Under the pieces are notes generated by a model. That model did no database searches, was not told the DNA's origin, and saw nothing but the letters and a program-made list of their open reading frames with translations. Shown in pieces: positions 29,641-59,345 of a stretch of DNA of 64,000 bases; position 1 is the stretch's first letter, and every line of letters starts with the position of its first letter. The DNA comes from Charina bottae (Eukaryota; Chordata; Lepidosauria; Squamata; Charinaidae), in assembly GCA_023362775.1 (NCBI GenBank), contig JALMGJ010000011.1, positions 19,828,001 through 19,892,000 of the forward strand, in the 5' to 3' direction. A program made the translations under genes and the position numbers.

Positions 29641-30050
29641 AAAATCCACAGGAAGCAGTCAAGCGGCATCCGGCGGAAATACTCGAGAGATCCTTATTTG
29701 TAAGAAGCCACGGCCTTTTTTTGTTTCGAGACGAAGGAAACGACGTTATAGAAATTATCCGAGTCTCTCCGTAAGAAACCGAAACTTTCCTAGAGAGGCA
29801 GCCTTTCTCGAAGGCTTCTGGGAAGATTCCTTTTGTGGGGAGATGGAAAGGCCAACCACATCTCGAAAGGCGTTCCGGAGATAGCCGAGTGTTTCCGTTC
29901 ACATCCGAAGCGGTCACCGGAAGTTGCCGAACTCCCAGAGAAGGCGCTGTTGCGGCCTACTGCGTGAGGAGGACCTGGGCGAGCAGGCGCCACTATAGTA
30001 CAATCATAGCGAGGCCGGGCCAGGGGCGGCGTCCTGCGTTTTCCGCAGCT

Positions 30051-47768
<17,718 letters not shown>

Positions 47769-48175
47769 CCCAGCCCTGAAACAGGCCTTGAGGGGGTTTT
47801 GTGGAGGCAGGGGCAACTGGCTGGAGAGGCTCCTTTAGCAGCATAGCCTGTTTATATTTTATGGCCAAAATCTGTATTTTTTTCCCCTTCCATTTATCCC
47901 AGTTCCTTCCTTTTCTAACCCCATCACCAGCTCACCCACCCATGCCCCCACGGTTTCCCAGTGATGGTTGCTCTGTAGTGGAAATGTTGTCTCTTATCCC
48001 ATATTTCCCCTCCCTCCTTTCTCTGTGATGTTTCTGATTTTTTGCTAAAAGGAGTTTTGCTGTCAAAACAGTGGGCCTGTTTTTGTTGTATTTTCCTTTC
48101 CTCTACGCTGTGTGTATGGACAACTATTTCTCTAGTGTTGTCTCTCATAATTAAACATTTTTTTCCAATTCCCTG
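47769..48175 (+). other. U2AF2: U2AF2 3' untranslated region
   Basis: A C/T-rich 3'UTR with an ATTAAA poly(A) signal at 48150-48155, followed by a G/T-rich stretch (GGTGTCATTGGGG) from about 48175. The exact cleavage site is an estimate. Confidence 0.7.
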
Positions 48176-48300
48176 GTGTCATTGGGGCAACTTCCTCTCT
48201 TTTAAATCCCTGATTGCAAGCTAAGATGGCTTAACATGCTTTCCAAAGGAAAAATAGTCAACGTAGGTGCTAGCTGTATCAGAACCTATCACTTAGTTAT

Positions 48301-48615
48301 GTACAGGTAATCCTCGCTTAACGACTACTTGGGACTGGAATTTTTGTCGCTAAGCGATGCAGTTGTACAGTGTGATGTCACGTGACTGCGCTGCTTAGTT
48401 CTGGCACTTCCGGTTGCCATCATTAAGTGAATCCTACAGCTTTAAGTGCAACATCACATCGCCATTCGCAACCTCCTGCTGGCTTCCTCATTGACTTTGT
48501 GTATTAGAAGCTAGCAGTGAAGGTTGCAAATGGTGACCACGGGATGCTGCAGCATTGTAATTTCAAGCCAGTCACCAAGCGCCATCAGTTCCATTGGTTT
48601 AAGGTGCAGGAGGCT
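48301..48615 (+). repeat. Dispersed repeat, related to 19571
   Basis: ACAGGTAATCCTCGCTTAAC at the left end, then Ser-like CTTCCTCATTGACTTTGTG sections; the right end is lost. Confidence 0.55.
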
Positions 48616-50183
48616 GAGCTGTTGATAATCGAGCAGGCTGAAGTACCAGTATGCTGTACTCTGGATCTATAAACTTTCCAGAAATCTTCACTTTCATCCA
48701 ACTCATTTCCTTCCCTCCACAAAACCAATTCTTCCCCTTAAAACTCTGTGGTCAATTCATGCTGAGAGCTTTATCTTTATAAAGGAATGCTGAATCAGCC
48801 TTCCAACATTTCTATGGCAATACTTCAGTGCCCAATATAATGGTGTCCCACACCAATGACAAGCAATAGAAATGATGAAATTAGCATGATCTCTTATATA
48901 ATCTATTCAGGTTGCAATAATTCAAGTATTTTTCCTGAAGAATTTATGGTTACATTATTACTGAATTCTGTTTTATTTAGCAGATGGTCAGCAACACACC
49001 ACCGTAGTTTAAGGCTTTTATAAAAATGTTGTCTTAGCTAAAAAATTGAGTTTAGAGCTTGATCACAAAGCCTAAGTAGGATAATGAATTAAAGCTTATA
49101 CTGCTCAGTGGAGCTTAGTAATGTGTTAGAACGTGTGCAACTGCAGCCTGACCCTTGAAAATTCCCAGCTGATTCCCAGTTGATGCAAAAACTTGCAATT
49201 ACTCTGCCTCCAGAATACCAAAGCACGTATATGAAAAAAATATAACTAATTATGGGTTCAGTTTTGTTATAAGGAAATAGAAGACCTTTCTCACTGTTTG
49301 CAGTTTTTTAAAGTAATTAACTTCTGAATATGGTCAGCCTGAGGAAATGTGTGCTCATATTGATAAATTCAGCTTAATGGGGAATTTCATGTTGCTGTGA
49401 TCATTATTTCAAGTGCCTTTACTCAGTTTGGCTTTGCTTCTGTGAACATAGAAATGGGAGTCCAGAACCTACAGCAAAATAGTGGCCCTTCAATAAATTC
49501 TTGATTTTATACTTCTACATCTGCTACTGCTATAAGGCAAGCTACTTAGATCTGTTGTTCTGGGGGAAAAATCAGATTTTATGATCATAAAGTTATTTTC
49601 TAAGGTTATGTGTTACAGGTACATCCACAAATAGTATCCTGTAGGTTATTGCTTAAACTGGGAGTAGGGTTAGCATGGACAGATACTGTTACTTCTATTC
49701 TAATTTTAAGGAGAAAATTTAAGTTTTCTTTCAGAGTATAACAATTTCAAATGGGAAACCTAGACAGGTTGACCAGGCGAAAGTTATAGGTGGGCAAATA
49801 TATTCCTTGCTGCAGAATAATAAAGTAAATGATTATGGGAAATGCTTGCCTATTAAGGGCTGTGACTGTTAAAGTAACACTACATTACAGCTGTAAATAT
49901 CTCTAAAGCAGTGGAATTTTAACATGCATTTTCTTTCCTATATTTTTCTTAAAATATATTTTTATTATATTTTTATTCTGTTTAAGAAATTCAGAATAGG
50001 AAAAGTATCTCTTCCCAAATGTTATCCTTGCAATCACAACAATGTGAGATAGAATTGAGAGAAAAATCTGGTCTTCTGGACTAATGTTAATCACTATTCC
50101 TAGTGGATAATTAGCCAGGATTGAAGCTGCAGTTGCTATAGCCCAGAAGAGCAAAATTTATACCGGGGTTTTAAAGTTAGTGA
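48616..50183. other. U2AF2-EPN1 interval; no gene seen
   Basis: AT-rich sequence without a recognised gene or repeat. Confidence 0.45.
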
Positions 50184-50191
50184 CTTTAAAG

Positions 50192-50450
50192 CAGAGCTTT
50201 CCAAACTTTGTGTTGGTGACACACTTTTTAGACATGCATCATTTCGTGACACACTCTTATAGCAGGGCACAAGGCAGGCACTAGGACCCGCGTGGAATCC
50301 TGGCAGGGCAGGTTTGGAGGCAGCAAGGCACAAGGCAGGCACTAGTACCTGCGTGGAATCCTGGCAGGGCTCGGAGGCAGCAGCAGCGACACACCCAGAC
50401 ACTGCAGCTGACACACTAATGTGTCCCGACACACAGTTTGGAAAGCTCTG
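50192..50450 (-). mobile_element. hAT-type short element, CAGAGCTTTCC family, copy 6
   Basis: Reverse orientation of the 12257 type; duplication CTTTAAAG at 50184-50191 and 50451-50458. In the U2AF2-EPN1 interval. Confidence 0.93.
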
Positions 50451-50458
50451 CTTTAAAG

Positions 50459-51899
50459 AAATCATAGGTGCAGATTGGAGGCTCCCTCTTCCACCAACAT
50501 CTGAGGAGTTACTGAAAAGGGTCTTCCCTGTGGCTATGGCTTGGAATTCCTAGCCAAGGGATGCTTTATCTCCAGCAGCTTTTCACAATACACATCCCCT
50601 TCTGACAAACCTTAGGCCTGTGATGTTGATACTCATCTCTCTGACATTGGTGATTTATGCCTATTTATCCTATTTTAGTGGGTGGGCTTAATTTATTGTG
50701 GGTTTTTGTTAGTTTCATTTGTTAGGATTGTAAATTACCTTCAGCATCTGACTAGAATGGGGGATTACAAATAATTTTTGTTACATTTATTTGCTTTTGA
50801 TTTCTCAGAAAATCAATATTTTTAGATAGGGCCCTGAGCTTTTAACAACATATCTAAACCAGAGAATTCCATTGTATTATTTTCTATGTATATATGCTTA
50901 CGGGATCCTTTATAATCACTCCAGCTATGCCATTTTTTTGTATGTGCCTAGTTTGTAGAATTTCATACACAATAGGGAAACTTTTCTACTCAACCACAGT
51001 GTTCTTCAGCTCTAATAAACTTAATTATTTTTGTAGTCAATTAGACTACTGGATTTTCGGGGAGGGGGGTTGCATGCTACCACTCAACATGCCAAAGGGG
51101 GATGGGAATGGGGATGACACCTGTGGGTGGGGTACAAACCACTTAATGTTACAATAAATTGAGTTTTCTTTACATTTAATGGAAAATTTGCTGAATCTGT
51201 AATATAAAAATAAAGAGATTCAGAGTTGTGATTCAGAGTAGTCTGTTGCCTTTTTCAAAATGTTGCATCTATAAGTACAGGCAGAAGATGGGACTCAAGA
51301 GAATGTTTTTTTTTCCCCTCCCTCATGGATCCAGTCCCAATCTTACCTTTATGTTAATATCTTGCAGAAAAATGGAAGTGCTGTTCCTTAATTTTGGGAG
51401 GTGCTTTGGGATTGGCTACTATTCATCACAGGCCACATTTCTGATTGGTCTTCACTGGTGTGTGTGGGGGTCACTATTTGAGCAAGCAGGTACCAGAGTC
51501 TCAATAATTCAGAGGTTGGGATGTAATATGACTGCACAAACAATTACAAGTCTTACTGGAACTCCCAATTTACTACAACTAGCTATGCATTCTGGGTTCT
51601 TGCAAAAGCATGAGCTGCATTCACACAATACACTAAGCCATGGTTTGCCTAGCCAGGGTTTATTAAACATTTGGCTGGGTTTGTCCTGGAAGGTATACCA
51701 AAGAAACTGCTGTATTTAATGGTTTAGTGTTGGAATTAGTCTGGATTGTAGTGAGGTAAAAGCAGCTTTGATATTCCTGAGAATTGGCTTGAAAATACTT
51801 TTTTCCCCCTATCCAGAATGCTTACACGTTGAGTAAATTAAAAATAAGACTTCTGTGCGCAACTGAACGCTGTGTAAAACGTTTAACTCTTTTTATCTC
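50459..51899. other. Upstream of the EPN1 CpG island; no gene seen
   Basis: Non-coding; GCCATGGTTTGCCTAGCC-type old repeat phrase near 51640. A 163-codon frame at 51228-51719 has no recognisable family. Confidence 0.45.
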
Positions 51900-52878
51900 A
51901 TATTGCCGGATTGGTCCGTTTGCATTTTCTTCCCTCCAATTTTTTTTTTTTTGGCCCCGGTTCATTTTTGCTCGATTCTCTCTATGATGCCGGAAGTGCC
52001 GGCCTCTCAACATGGAGAAGGATGAGGGCGGAAATGGGCACCACCTGGAGGCGGAAGTTGAGGCAACTCCGCTTCCGCTTCCGCTTCGCGGGGCGTCCTC
52101 CCGGCGCCGCTCCCGCCGCTAGTGCCGCATCTACCCCGCGGGCTGAGAGGGGCCCAAAGCCTTCGGAAGGGCCATAGAGTCCGGGTGCGGTAGAGCGGCC
52201 CTCCCTTGGCCCAGATTTCTCTGCATTGCCTGGGAGACGGGAGAGGCCAGGGCGGGGGTGTCTTCAGACGCGGTCTGGCCGAGGTTTTCCACAGGGACGA
52301 AGCCTGAATGGTCTTCTCTTCCCCGCCGCCCCCATTCTGGCCCGGAGTCCGGCGCTGTGACTTCTGACTCCGCGAAGCTTTTCCCCTGGAGAACTCGCCT
52401 CCCCTCGGCCTCTCCGACCTGCCTGCCTGTGTGACCTTTGAACCCAGTCCGTACCAACTTCTCTCCCAAAGGCTCCCTTCTGATTTCCATTCTTTTCCGT
52501 TTCTCCTTCCCCCCAGGGAGTAGGTCTCTCCCAAGGTCTGTTCTTCAGCCCACCCCCGGCTGTCCTGACGTTTTAGATCTCCTTTGCTCTGCCCGATTCC
52601 GTCTCCTGAGAGGCTATTTGAAAACGAAGCTTTCTTACTCTCCCGGTCTGTCAAGATTCCCCCGTTTTTGAAAGGAGGGCACTGGCTATGCCCCCTGGCT
52701 GGGGGAAGTGGGGAGGCTGAAACGCTTACTTTGGACCCCGGGGGGGGCGGGGGGCTCCAGTGGTGGTGTGGCTGTTCATACATCTGTTTGTGAATGCCCT
52801 AACCGTTCTTCGGCCTGGAAGAGCGAAATTTCCCTAGGAGATTTGTGAAAGAAGTCATACTGTGATTACACTACCTAG
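51900..52878 (+). promoter_or_regulatory. EPN1: CpG island with probable EPN1 promoter and non-coding exon 1
   Basis: CpG-dense sequence begins near 51950. It holds an inverted CCAAT box (ATTGG, 51910-51914), an ETS site CCGGAAGTG (51990-51998) and a second GCGGAAGTTG near 52052. A perfect donor, TAG|GTAAGT, starts at 52879. It lies on the + strand side of EPN1 exon 2, so it is most simply the EPN1 promoter and 5'UTR exon with an intron of about 9.6 kb. A 258-codon minus-strand frame here is a GC artefact. Confidence 0.6.
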
Positions 52879-54635
52879 GTAAGTGACTGCCATCAGCAGG
52901 TCAATATGAGCAGGAGAGGGTGGACGCTAGGAAAAGGAATTATACTTATAATGTGCGGACAGTGTGTCTCAATTCCTTTTCCTGTTGGCTAGAGGTTATT
53001 ACTCCTTTCAGTTGTAGTAGCGGAGTCTGATCTCAGAAATTAATCCACAGGGCAGGTGTATCCAGCAGGAGAAGAAACACCCTTTGATAACGATGAACTG
53101 AGTATAAGTTATACTAGTGCCCAATAATAGGGAAGAAACAAGAGGATTTTATACTTGATTGAAATGAAAATGTTCATATCAGCGAACTTCCCAGCAAATT
53201 GATAGTGCAGATTAAGTTTTAAATAAAGATGATTGATGAGAATGGAGCACATTAGAATGTGTAAGATTATTAATGGTGTAGAGACAGAGAACAGAAAAAT
53301 AGAATGAAATGGATTAGTAGACTGTTGAGAGGAGCAAAGAAATGCTGCTTCATGCTATAAATCCATTATTACAGTATGTTTTGATAGCAACTGCTACCTT
53401 TTGATAGCTTTGAATATAGATTAGGAAAGCCTGTCAGGGGTTATTAATCAATGCAGATTTTAGTAGAAAGTCTGTATTCAGAGGTAGTATATTATTGATA
53501 AAACAGGCTTTTGTATTGCTTGCATATCAGTTGTCCAGATTTATATGGCTGTCCACTGTTGAAGAATGATAAGGACAGATGCATCATTGGTTCAATTTAA
53601 TTAAAAAAGTTAGGTAACTTATTATTGTATTTCTAATTTTTCCTTCAGAACCACAAGGTGAAATACCTGTTCTCTCACCCCACTATGTTGGTTTCACAAC
53701 AGCCTTGTAATTTTGATGAAGAGATGAGGATTGGTTTAAAATAATTCACAACCCTTATGGCTAAGTGGAAATTTGAATCTGAGTTTTCCTCAGGTTTCCA
53801 TACTTTTATTCACCTGTCCAAAACATCTTGCAGCTATATGAACATTCTTCTTCTTTTGACTCCCTTACTTTTAGCCTGGCCTGATTTGGAAATAGGTAAA
53901 GGAAAAGTACAGTATCTGCACCAGCCCAAAATGCCTTTGCTTCCTAAATTCTTTCTTGCAATTCTTGTTTCAAGAAAAGGGAGGAAGTTGGAGAGTGTCA
54001 GAGAACTTGCTTTCTACTTATGTTCAGGTTGCATGTCTGTCTGGAAGATAATTCATACATTCTCTCAGTGGCTATCTTTAATCTAGAGTCCCAGTTTTGC
54101 AGGTGACCTTCAGGGTACTGTAGTTTGTATGTCTCTTAGAGTACATGGCTTCAGACAAATTTGGGACAGAATGGAATGAGGCAAGAGCTGTGACATTTGG
54201 GTAATGTTCAGTGAAAAATGTATAAAGCCTGCTATAGGAATATCAGAAATGATTCTCATTAAACCTCCAAATTTGAAACATTTTAGAGTCCTCGATCATT
54301 TCTAGTATGAGAGTTGAGAATTACTACTGCAACGATGACTTGGAAGTATAATTGTACTTAACAGACCTTGCATTGTCAATCTGCTTGCAGCTGCTTGGTT
54401 TTTGTGGACTCGGTTGTGTTTCATGTGTGCTCAACCTTCACTGAGTCACCTAAAACTAATTTGCTATATAATCATGACTAGCTGATAGATGATACAGAAG
54501 AGTTGAGGGGGCGGTGCAGGCTGAATTTTAAAAGGATTTTTTTGAAATTGTTTTAAGGAAAAGTTTTAAAATATTTCATTTATAGGAATAAGTAACATAT
54601 TTAGTGAATTCGAAATGCAAGAAATTAAGTCTACC
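52879..54635 (+). other. Presumed EPN1 intron 1, first part
   Basis: AT-rich, no exon or transposon recognised. Confidence 0.5.
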
Positions 54636-54651
54636 CTAATAATATTTCCAC

Positions 54652-54985
54652 GGGGCGTGGTGGCTCAGTGGGTAAGACGCCAGGCTTGTCGATCGGAAGA
54701 TCGCAAGTTCGGAGGTTCGAATCCCTAGCCCCGCGTGACGGAGTGAGCTCCCGCACTCGCCCCAGCTCTTGCCAACCTAGCAATTCGAAAGCATGCAAAT
54801 GCAAGTAGATGAATAGGTACCACTTTGGTGGGAAGGTAACAGCGTTCCGTGCGCGTCATGCCGGCCACATGACTGTGGAAGCGTCTTCGGACAACGCTGG
54901 CTCTTCAGCTAACAAACGGAGATGAGCACCGGCCCCTAGAGTCGGACATGACTGCACAAATGTGCGGGGGGTACCTTTACCTTTA
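54652..54985 (+). mobile_element. tRNA-headed SINE, copy 5
   Basis: Full length with a perfect 16-bp duplication CTAATAATATTTCCAC (54636-54651, 54986-55001). In the presumed EPN1 intron 1. Confidence 0.93.
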
Positions 54986-55176
54986 CTAATAATATTTCCA
55001 CAAAATTAATAGTATTGTGCCAAACATATTGCTCATGTTCAGAGTACTTTTGACCAGTCTTTCCCAACATGATATCCTCCAGCTCCCTTAAGGAGAGTAA
55101 GAGGTGAACTCCAGTGCATCTGGAGGATCCCAAGATGGGAAATAATGGGATTGGGAGATCATCTGATTGTGTAGAT

Positions 55177-55552
55177 CAGCCTTTCTCAACCTTTTGACCC
55201 TGGAGGAACCCTTGAAATATTTTTCAGGCCTCGGGGAACCCCTGCACATTCAGGCTCAAACATAGGCCAGAAGTTACAAGATTACTATATTCGTTTCATT
55301 CGTTTCATTTACATCTTTAAAATGTAAACTCTTTAATTGCCTAGATTCTGTAACTTGGTGAATATGTGCATTATATGTATATGTGCATTAACCGTGTTCT
55401 TAAACTAAAAATAAAGAATGAAACTTACCTCTTTAATGTGAAGTTGCCCGGATTTGAAATAATTTTTTAAATAAATTGTGATCTCCCAGGGAACCACTAG
55501 TGACCTCTCACGGAACCCTAGGGCTCCACGGAACCCTGGCTGAAAAACCCTG
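55177..55552 (-). mobile_element. hAT-type element, CAGGGTTCC/GAAAGGCTG family, copy 3, with filler insert
   Basis: Starts CAGCCTTTCTCAACC, ends AAAAACCCTG, with duplication GTGTAGAT at 55169-55176 and 55553-55560. About 80 bp longer than its relatives because foreign filler, including 52 bp copied from the right flank, sits in the middle (about 55295-55385). Confidence 0.88.
55314..55365 (+). repeat. 52-bp copy of adjacent host DNA inside a hAT element
   Basis: Identical to 55561-55612, which begins directly after the hAT target duplication. The original is host sequence; this copy lies in the middle of the element. Confidence 0.92.
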
Positions 55553-56060
55553 GTGTAGATTCTTTAAAATGTAAACTCTTTAATTGCCTAGATTCTGTAA
55601 CTTGGTGAATATTTACCTTCTCTCTCTTTTTCCCACCAAAAAAAAAAAAAAAAATTAAAAATCATTGTTCTTTCCAGTAATTCATTATCATTTCTTCATT
55701 TTGGAATGCCTTGAGATTTCTAAAAAAAAAAAAGAGAAGATACACTTTTGCTGCATTTTTTGGATGGTCAGCTGTTTCCAGGATGTAGTGGATCTTCCTT
55801 CAAGGCAGAATAGTGAGGCACTATATATGAGATGTGAAAAGAAAAGCAGTATATTGCCTTAAATAGGGACGTGCCTTATTTTAATTTTTCCTACTCTGGT
55901 GCCTTCAGAATATGGTAGTGTCCATAGTGCCCAGTTCACATCATCTTTCCCAACAGTTGACCTGTGAACATGGCTGTTCCCCTGTGGCTGTCATGAGTTA
56001 TAGCCATTGCAGCCATGACTTTGTCTAACTCCCTTTTGAAGCTAAGTAAGCAAGAGAGAG

Positions 56061-56389
56061 AGGGGCGTGGTGGCTCAGTGGGTAAGACGCCAAGCTTGTC
56101 GATCGCAAGTTCGGAGGTTTGAATCCCTAGCCCCGTGTGATGGAGTGAGCTCCCACGCTCGCCCCACCTCTTGCCAACCTAGCAATTCGAAAGCACGCAA
56201 ATGCAAGTAGATGAATAGGTCCTACTTTGGTGGGATGGTAACAGCGTTCCGCGTGCGTCATGCCGGCCACATGACCGTGGAAGCGTCTTTGGACAACACT
56301 GGCTCTTCGGCTAACAAACGGAGATGAGCACCGGCCCCTAGAGTCAGACACGACTGCACAAATGTGCGGGGGGAACCTTTACCTTTACC
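56061..56389 (+). mobile_element. tRNA-headed SINE, copy 6
   Basis: Full length with a 14-bp duplication TAAGCAAGAGAGAG (56047-56060, 56390-56403). In the presumed EPN1 intron 1. Confidence 0.92.
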
Positions 56390-56403
56390 TAAGCAAGAGA
56401 GAG

Positions 56404-59179
56404 CAAATTTCATGTTAGTGCAAATCATTCTGTTCTGGATCTGATTCCCACTAACTGCATTTACACTTTCTCCAATACGGGAGATGGGTAAAGATTTCCT
56501 TCTCCATCCCACAGGAAAAGTTTTGCATTTTTAAAAACGCATCCTAAACATTTTTAAGAACATTCTTCCCTTTCTGGTTGCGCTTGTTTTCTGAATTAAA
56601 AGGCTGGTTTGCTTTAGTCTTTTTTGCACAGAGATGTTCCAGTCCTTAACTATTTTGTAAGAAATAACAACCCTTACATGATTTTGTTACTTTCTAAGTA
56701 ATTGGTTCCATCCTCAACTGTTTATCATCAAAGCATCAAAAGAATATTTTCTCCCTTGTTTGTTGGCAGTATTTGTATCCAGAAATGCAGGCTAAAACAT
56801 TTTCCAGGGTAAAATTTTTCCATGGAAATATTTCTCTTCAGGCAGGTTTAGTGGTTTCAAAGTTGTATGTTTGCTTCTTAGGTGATTGTGCTAAAAAATT
56901 GAGAAGTGGGGATTTCCTGGTTCCCCTTCCCTTGCATCAAATATTGTAACTCATAAACTTGTGCAGATTAAGAATGTTGAGAGGGAGATGCTTATTGAAA
57001 TAATATTCATTTGCATAGGGAAATTTCCCAGAAAACCCACATCTTATCCAGACTAAATATTGTAGTGAATATGTTCATTGCAATCATACTCATTTGCATG
57101 AAGTTTTTTTCTGAAAAATGTTTGGAAAATATACATCTTTGTATCTTGACCTTCATCAAAGGAGTGCAAATCAAGGTTCCTTACACAGCCACATTGGACT
57201 GGGTATGGGCAAAGAAATTGATTTGCTGAACTTCCCATCAAGTTTGTAGATAAGCTAGGCTTTACCATCTAGTTCATGTACAAATTATGTTGTCGGGCCT
57301 TTATACTGGTTTTATTTAATTCTCTTTCAAACCTTCTGCTTTTGTTAAGGTGGATTGAGAACAAATAGAGTGCTAGAAATCCAGATGAACATGCACAACG
57401 TCAGAGATATTTATCTGTTGCACATTTCTGGATCTCTTTTCCACCTTAAGGATCAGGGTTTAGACAAATGAAGGTGAAGATGATGAGGGTATTAGATTCT
57501 CTGTCCAATGCCAATTTTTCATGTTACCATTATAAAGTAGTATATCTCCAGCTGGACAGCATAGTCCATTCGGCAAGAAAAGCAGATTTCCCCAAAAGGA
57601 AAATTTGGTTCTATAAGTAAAAGAAACAGTGCTAGTTTCCATGTGTATAGAGATACAGTCCTTCTCCTCCTAACACTGCCTGGGACTACTTCATCCAGCA
57701 TAAAGCAGTTTCGATTTGCGTTTTATCTGCAAATATGTTGTGTATGTTCTTCATTCCTGGCAAGTTGGTTAAGCTTTGGCAGAAGAGATTCACCGTCTGT
57801 GATAACACAGCTAAAATGCGTGGGGTGGCATTCCTCAGGAGATATTCTGAGGAGATGGTGGTACAAGTCACCATAGCCTCTGTCAAGCCTTATATTCCTA
57901 TCATTTATTGATTCTAGATATATTCCAGTTTTCAGCTAAGATTAGCTGCTGAAGCAGTTTTAAAGTCTGCCCAAAGCTACAGAATCATAAAAAAATGTTG
58001 CAATATGAGTTACAGTCTCATCTGTCATTTGGCAACGCAAGCAAGCTACTACCATAGAGAAGGAAAAGCAAAAACTGCAGATGGCAATTGTGGTGTTTGA
58101 AGGGGAAGTGGGCTGACTGATGGTTTTTTTAAAACGCCAACCCACGGAAGCAGCTGTTGATTGAAGGTGTCTAGAAATTTGATTTTTTTTTAAAAAAAAT
58201 GTTCTTTTAGGAAGCTGCACAAGAATCACATTTTCTGTCAGATGTCAGTGTTTGCATGTATTTTCATGTGAAGCTACCTTATAGTGAGTTAGACCATTGA
58301 TCTGATTACACCAGTGTTGTCTATTATGATTGGTCAAAGACTGTCCATGGTCTCAGGCAGAAAGCAAAATAAATTAGTGGTAGTACTAACAAGGGTCTTT
58401 ATCATAGTTGGAATAATTGCTGCATCAGTTGCTGGCGATTTTTTTTTATCCTAAAACGATTTGGGGATGGATTGGATTTTAATTCCTGCAATGGCCAGAA
58501 AAAAAGCTAGCTAGCTAGCTAGCTAGCTAACTAGCTTGCTTGCTTATTTATTTACTTATTTAGGTATTATTTTTGCTGAAGCATGACTATTTCACCCCCA
58601 AATCATTACTATAATTTCCCTCATTTCATCATGTGACTAATTTCAAGTGCCATGTGGCTGAAATTTTAAATATGAAATTAAAAGGGGAGAATCATGATAA
58701 TATTTTAGAGACTTTGCTTTATACAAATAATCATTCAATCTTCTTGTATTGTAGGATGCAAAAAGAAGTAGAGAAGGACAAGATTAAAAACAGTTTGAGT
58801 AAAATTAAAAACTTCCCCCTATTTCTCTTTGCAACTGTAGCTTTCATTTTCTTTGAAAGCAGGGTGATAGAGAAGGGAGGAGGCAGTGGGCCTTCCTCAG
58901 AGCAAACCTCTTAAGGACAACTGTAAGGGACGATGGGGTGAATTCTAGATCTTGCCCAGTGCAGGCAGCTTCTTGCCCAGTGCAGGCAGCTGCAAACCCA
59001 CTGAATGCTCTTTTAAATACAGCTTTCCCCAATCTACTAGCTTCTGTATAAGTAAGACTACAGCTCCCATCTTTTCACACTCATCATAACTAGTCAATGT
59101 GAGATGATGGAGTCGTTTTTCAATGTAAAGGCTGGGTATAAGAATAGGGAAGGCTGATTTAGAGTAGCAGTATACCCTC
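56404..59179 (+). other. Presumed EPN1 intron 1, middle
   Basis: AT-rich; contains the AGCT microsatellite and a 20-base tandem duplication (CTTGCCCAGTGCAGGCAGCT) at 58951-58991. Confidence 0.5.
58500..58564. repeat. (AGCT)n microsatellite
   Basis: About seven AGCT units followed by TTGC and TTAT units; self-complementary. EPN1 intron 1. Confidence 0.85.
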
Positions 59180-59345
59180 CACACCAGGGATTCCAAACTT
59201 TCTCAGGACATGGCACCTTTAGTGTCTCAGTAACTTTTTTCACAACGCTCCTAAGCTTATAGTTTGTGCGGTGTCCGGCAGCTGTCAAATATCACACAGT
59301 ACCTCTATGAATTCACCACGGCGCACCATTTGGGAACCATGGCTC
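59180..59345. repeat. Old hAT-like repeat
   Basis: CAGGGATTCCAAACTTTCTC and GGCGCACCATTTGGGAACC are the ends of a common hAT-type repeat; no clean duplication. Confidence 0.45.

Noticed and set aside
52007..52783. 258-codon minus-strand frame in the EPN1 CpG island
   Set aside because: Low-complexity Gly/Arg/Pro sequence without family likeness, running against the EPN1 promoter direction.
54652..54730. tRNA genes at the heads of the SINEs
   Set aside because: A- and B-box-like sequence is present, but the cloverleaf is incomplete and the copies end in SINE bodies with target duplications.
58951..58991. 20-base tandem duplication CTTGCCCAGTGCAGGCAGCT
   Set aside because: A simple two-copy duplication in an intron with no further context.
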